From an uncultured Collinsella sp. (GTDB taxonomy: Bacteria; Actinomycetota; Coriobacteriia; Coriobacteriales; Coriobacteriaceae), in the NCBI GenBank assembly GCA_900759435.1, contig CAAEVD010000047.1, forward strand, positions 1 through 6,014: a stretch of DNA of 6,014 nt, in the 5' to 3' direction. The notes beneath the pieces were generated by a model. That model was not told the DNA's origin, did no database searches, and was given only the letters and a program-made list of their open reading frames with translations. Positions within the stretch are counted from its first letter, which is position 1; every line of letters begins with the position of its first letter. The position numbers and the translations under genes are program-made. Below are positions 5,808 through 6,014 of this stretch, one piece after another.

Positions 5808-6014
5808 CGGCCACGTGCCCTCACATCAGCCCAGCGGCCCCAGCCAACAACGGCCCCATCGCAGGCCGCTCGCAGCCGAGTCACCGCAGGCGGGGGCCGG
5901 GCTTGGTTTTCAGAACACTCCGCACTGATATTTTCTGTATTGAAGACGTCGATGATGCACCCGTATACCATTGACGTCGACACCATCAGATGCGGACCGC
6001 GCGGTGACCCCACA
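5808..6014. other. Window-edge region without a trusted gene
   Basis: The stretch 5808-5905 is GC-rich without clear structure, apart from AGTCACCGCAGGC at 5879-5891, which resembles the start of the upstream hairpin repeat units. From about 5908 to 5995 the sequence is visibly lower in GC and contains GACGTCGA twice (5945-5952 and 5973-5980). A minus-strand frame through it reads plausibly for about 40 residues (HLMVSTSMVYGCIIDVFN) but then runs into the repeats as a low-complexity Arg/Ala/Pro tail. I cannot say whether this is a small gene, a repeat family or neither. Confidence 0.3.

Noticed and set aside
5629..6013. Minus-strand open frames through the repeat block
   Set aside because: Their translations are Gly/Ala/Arg/Pro low-complexity produced by GC-rich hairpins; covariation supports a structural role, not a protein one.

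Overview
The window is GC-rich, with dense coding on both strands. The protein styles (a very large FtsX-type permease with its own ATPase, an actinobacterial-looking SOS box, GC-rich codon use with GTG starts) suggest a gut actinobacterium of the Coriobacteriia, most likely Collinsella or a close relative. That assignment is inference from sequence style, not from a database search.

Layout. Bases 1-2210 (minus strand) hold the first 736 codons of a large ABC transporter permease whose 3' end lies outside the window. Immediately upstream in the same operon (2216-2917, minus) is its ATPase, with a candidate promoter at 3002-3031. A divergent intergenic region leads to a plus-strand gene (3188-3826) for a GyrI-like small-molecule-binding protein. 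Its candidate promoter carries a perfect 14-bp palindrome that matches LexA (SOS) boxes.

Bases 3890-4561 are a decayed accessory patch. A promoter-like sequence and a leader with two interleaved perfect inverted repeats precede an Abi_2 (AbiD/AbiF-type) abortive-infection gene. That gene is broken by one extra base near its start, has lost its HEPN catalytic residues, and is cut off after about 115 residues. It is joined out of frame to the last ~70 residues of a ClC-family chloride channel. A short repeat-rich spacer (4562-4705) follows.

On the minus strand, a 111-residue protein of unknown function (5297-5632) and ogt, an O6-alkylguanine-DNA alkyltransferase (4706-5284), form a tightly packed pair: the stop codon of the first overlaps the ribosome binding site of the second. 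Bases 5633-6014 contain no gene I trust. They hold three tandem GC-rich hairpins with a compensatory base-pair change, then a lower-GC stretch at the window edge.

How the parts may relate: the GyrI-like protein (a family with members shown to hydrolyse cyclopropane-type DNA alkylators) under a LexA-like box, and Ogt, are two separate DNA-damage functions flanking a remnant of phage defence. The most interesting items are the SOS-box/GyrI-like pairing, the interleaved-repeat leader of the abi remnant (a possible regulatory or antitoxin RNA), and the covarying tandem hairpins.
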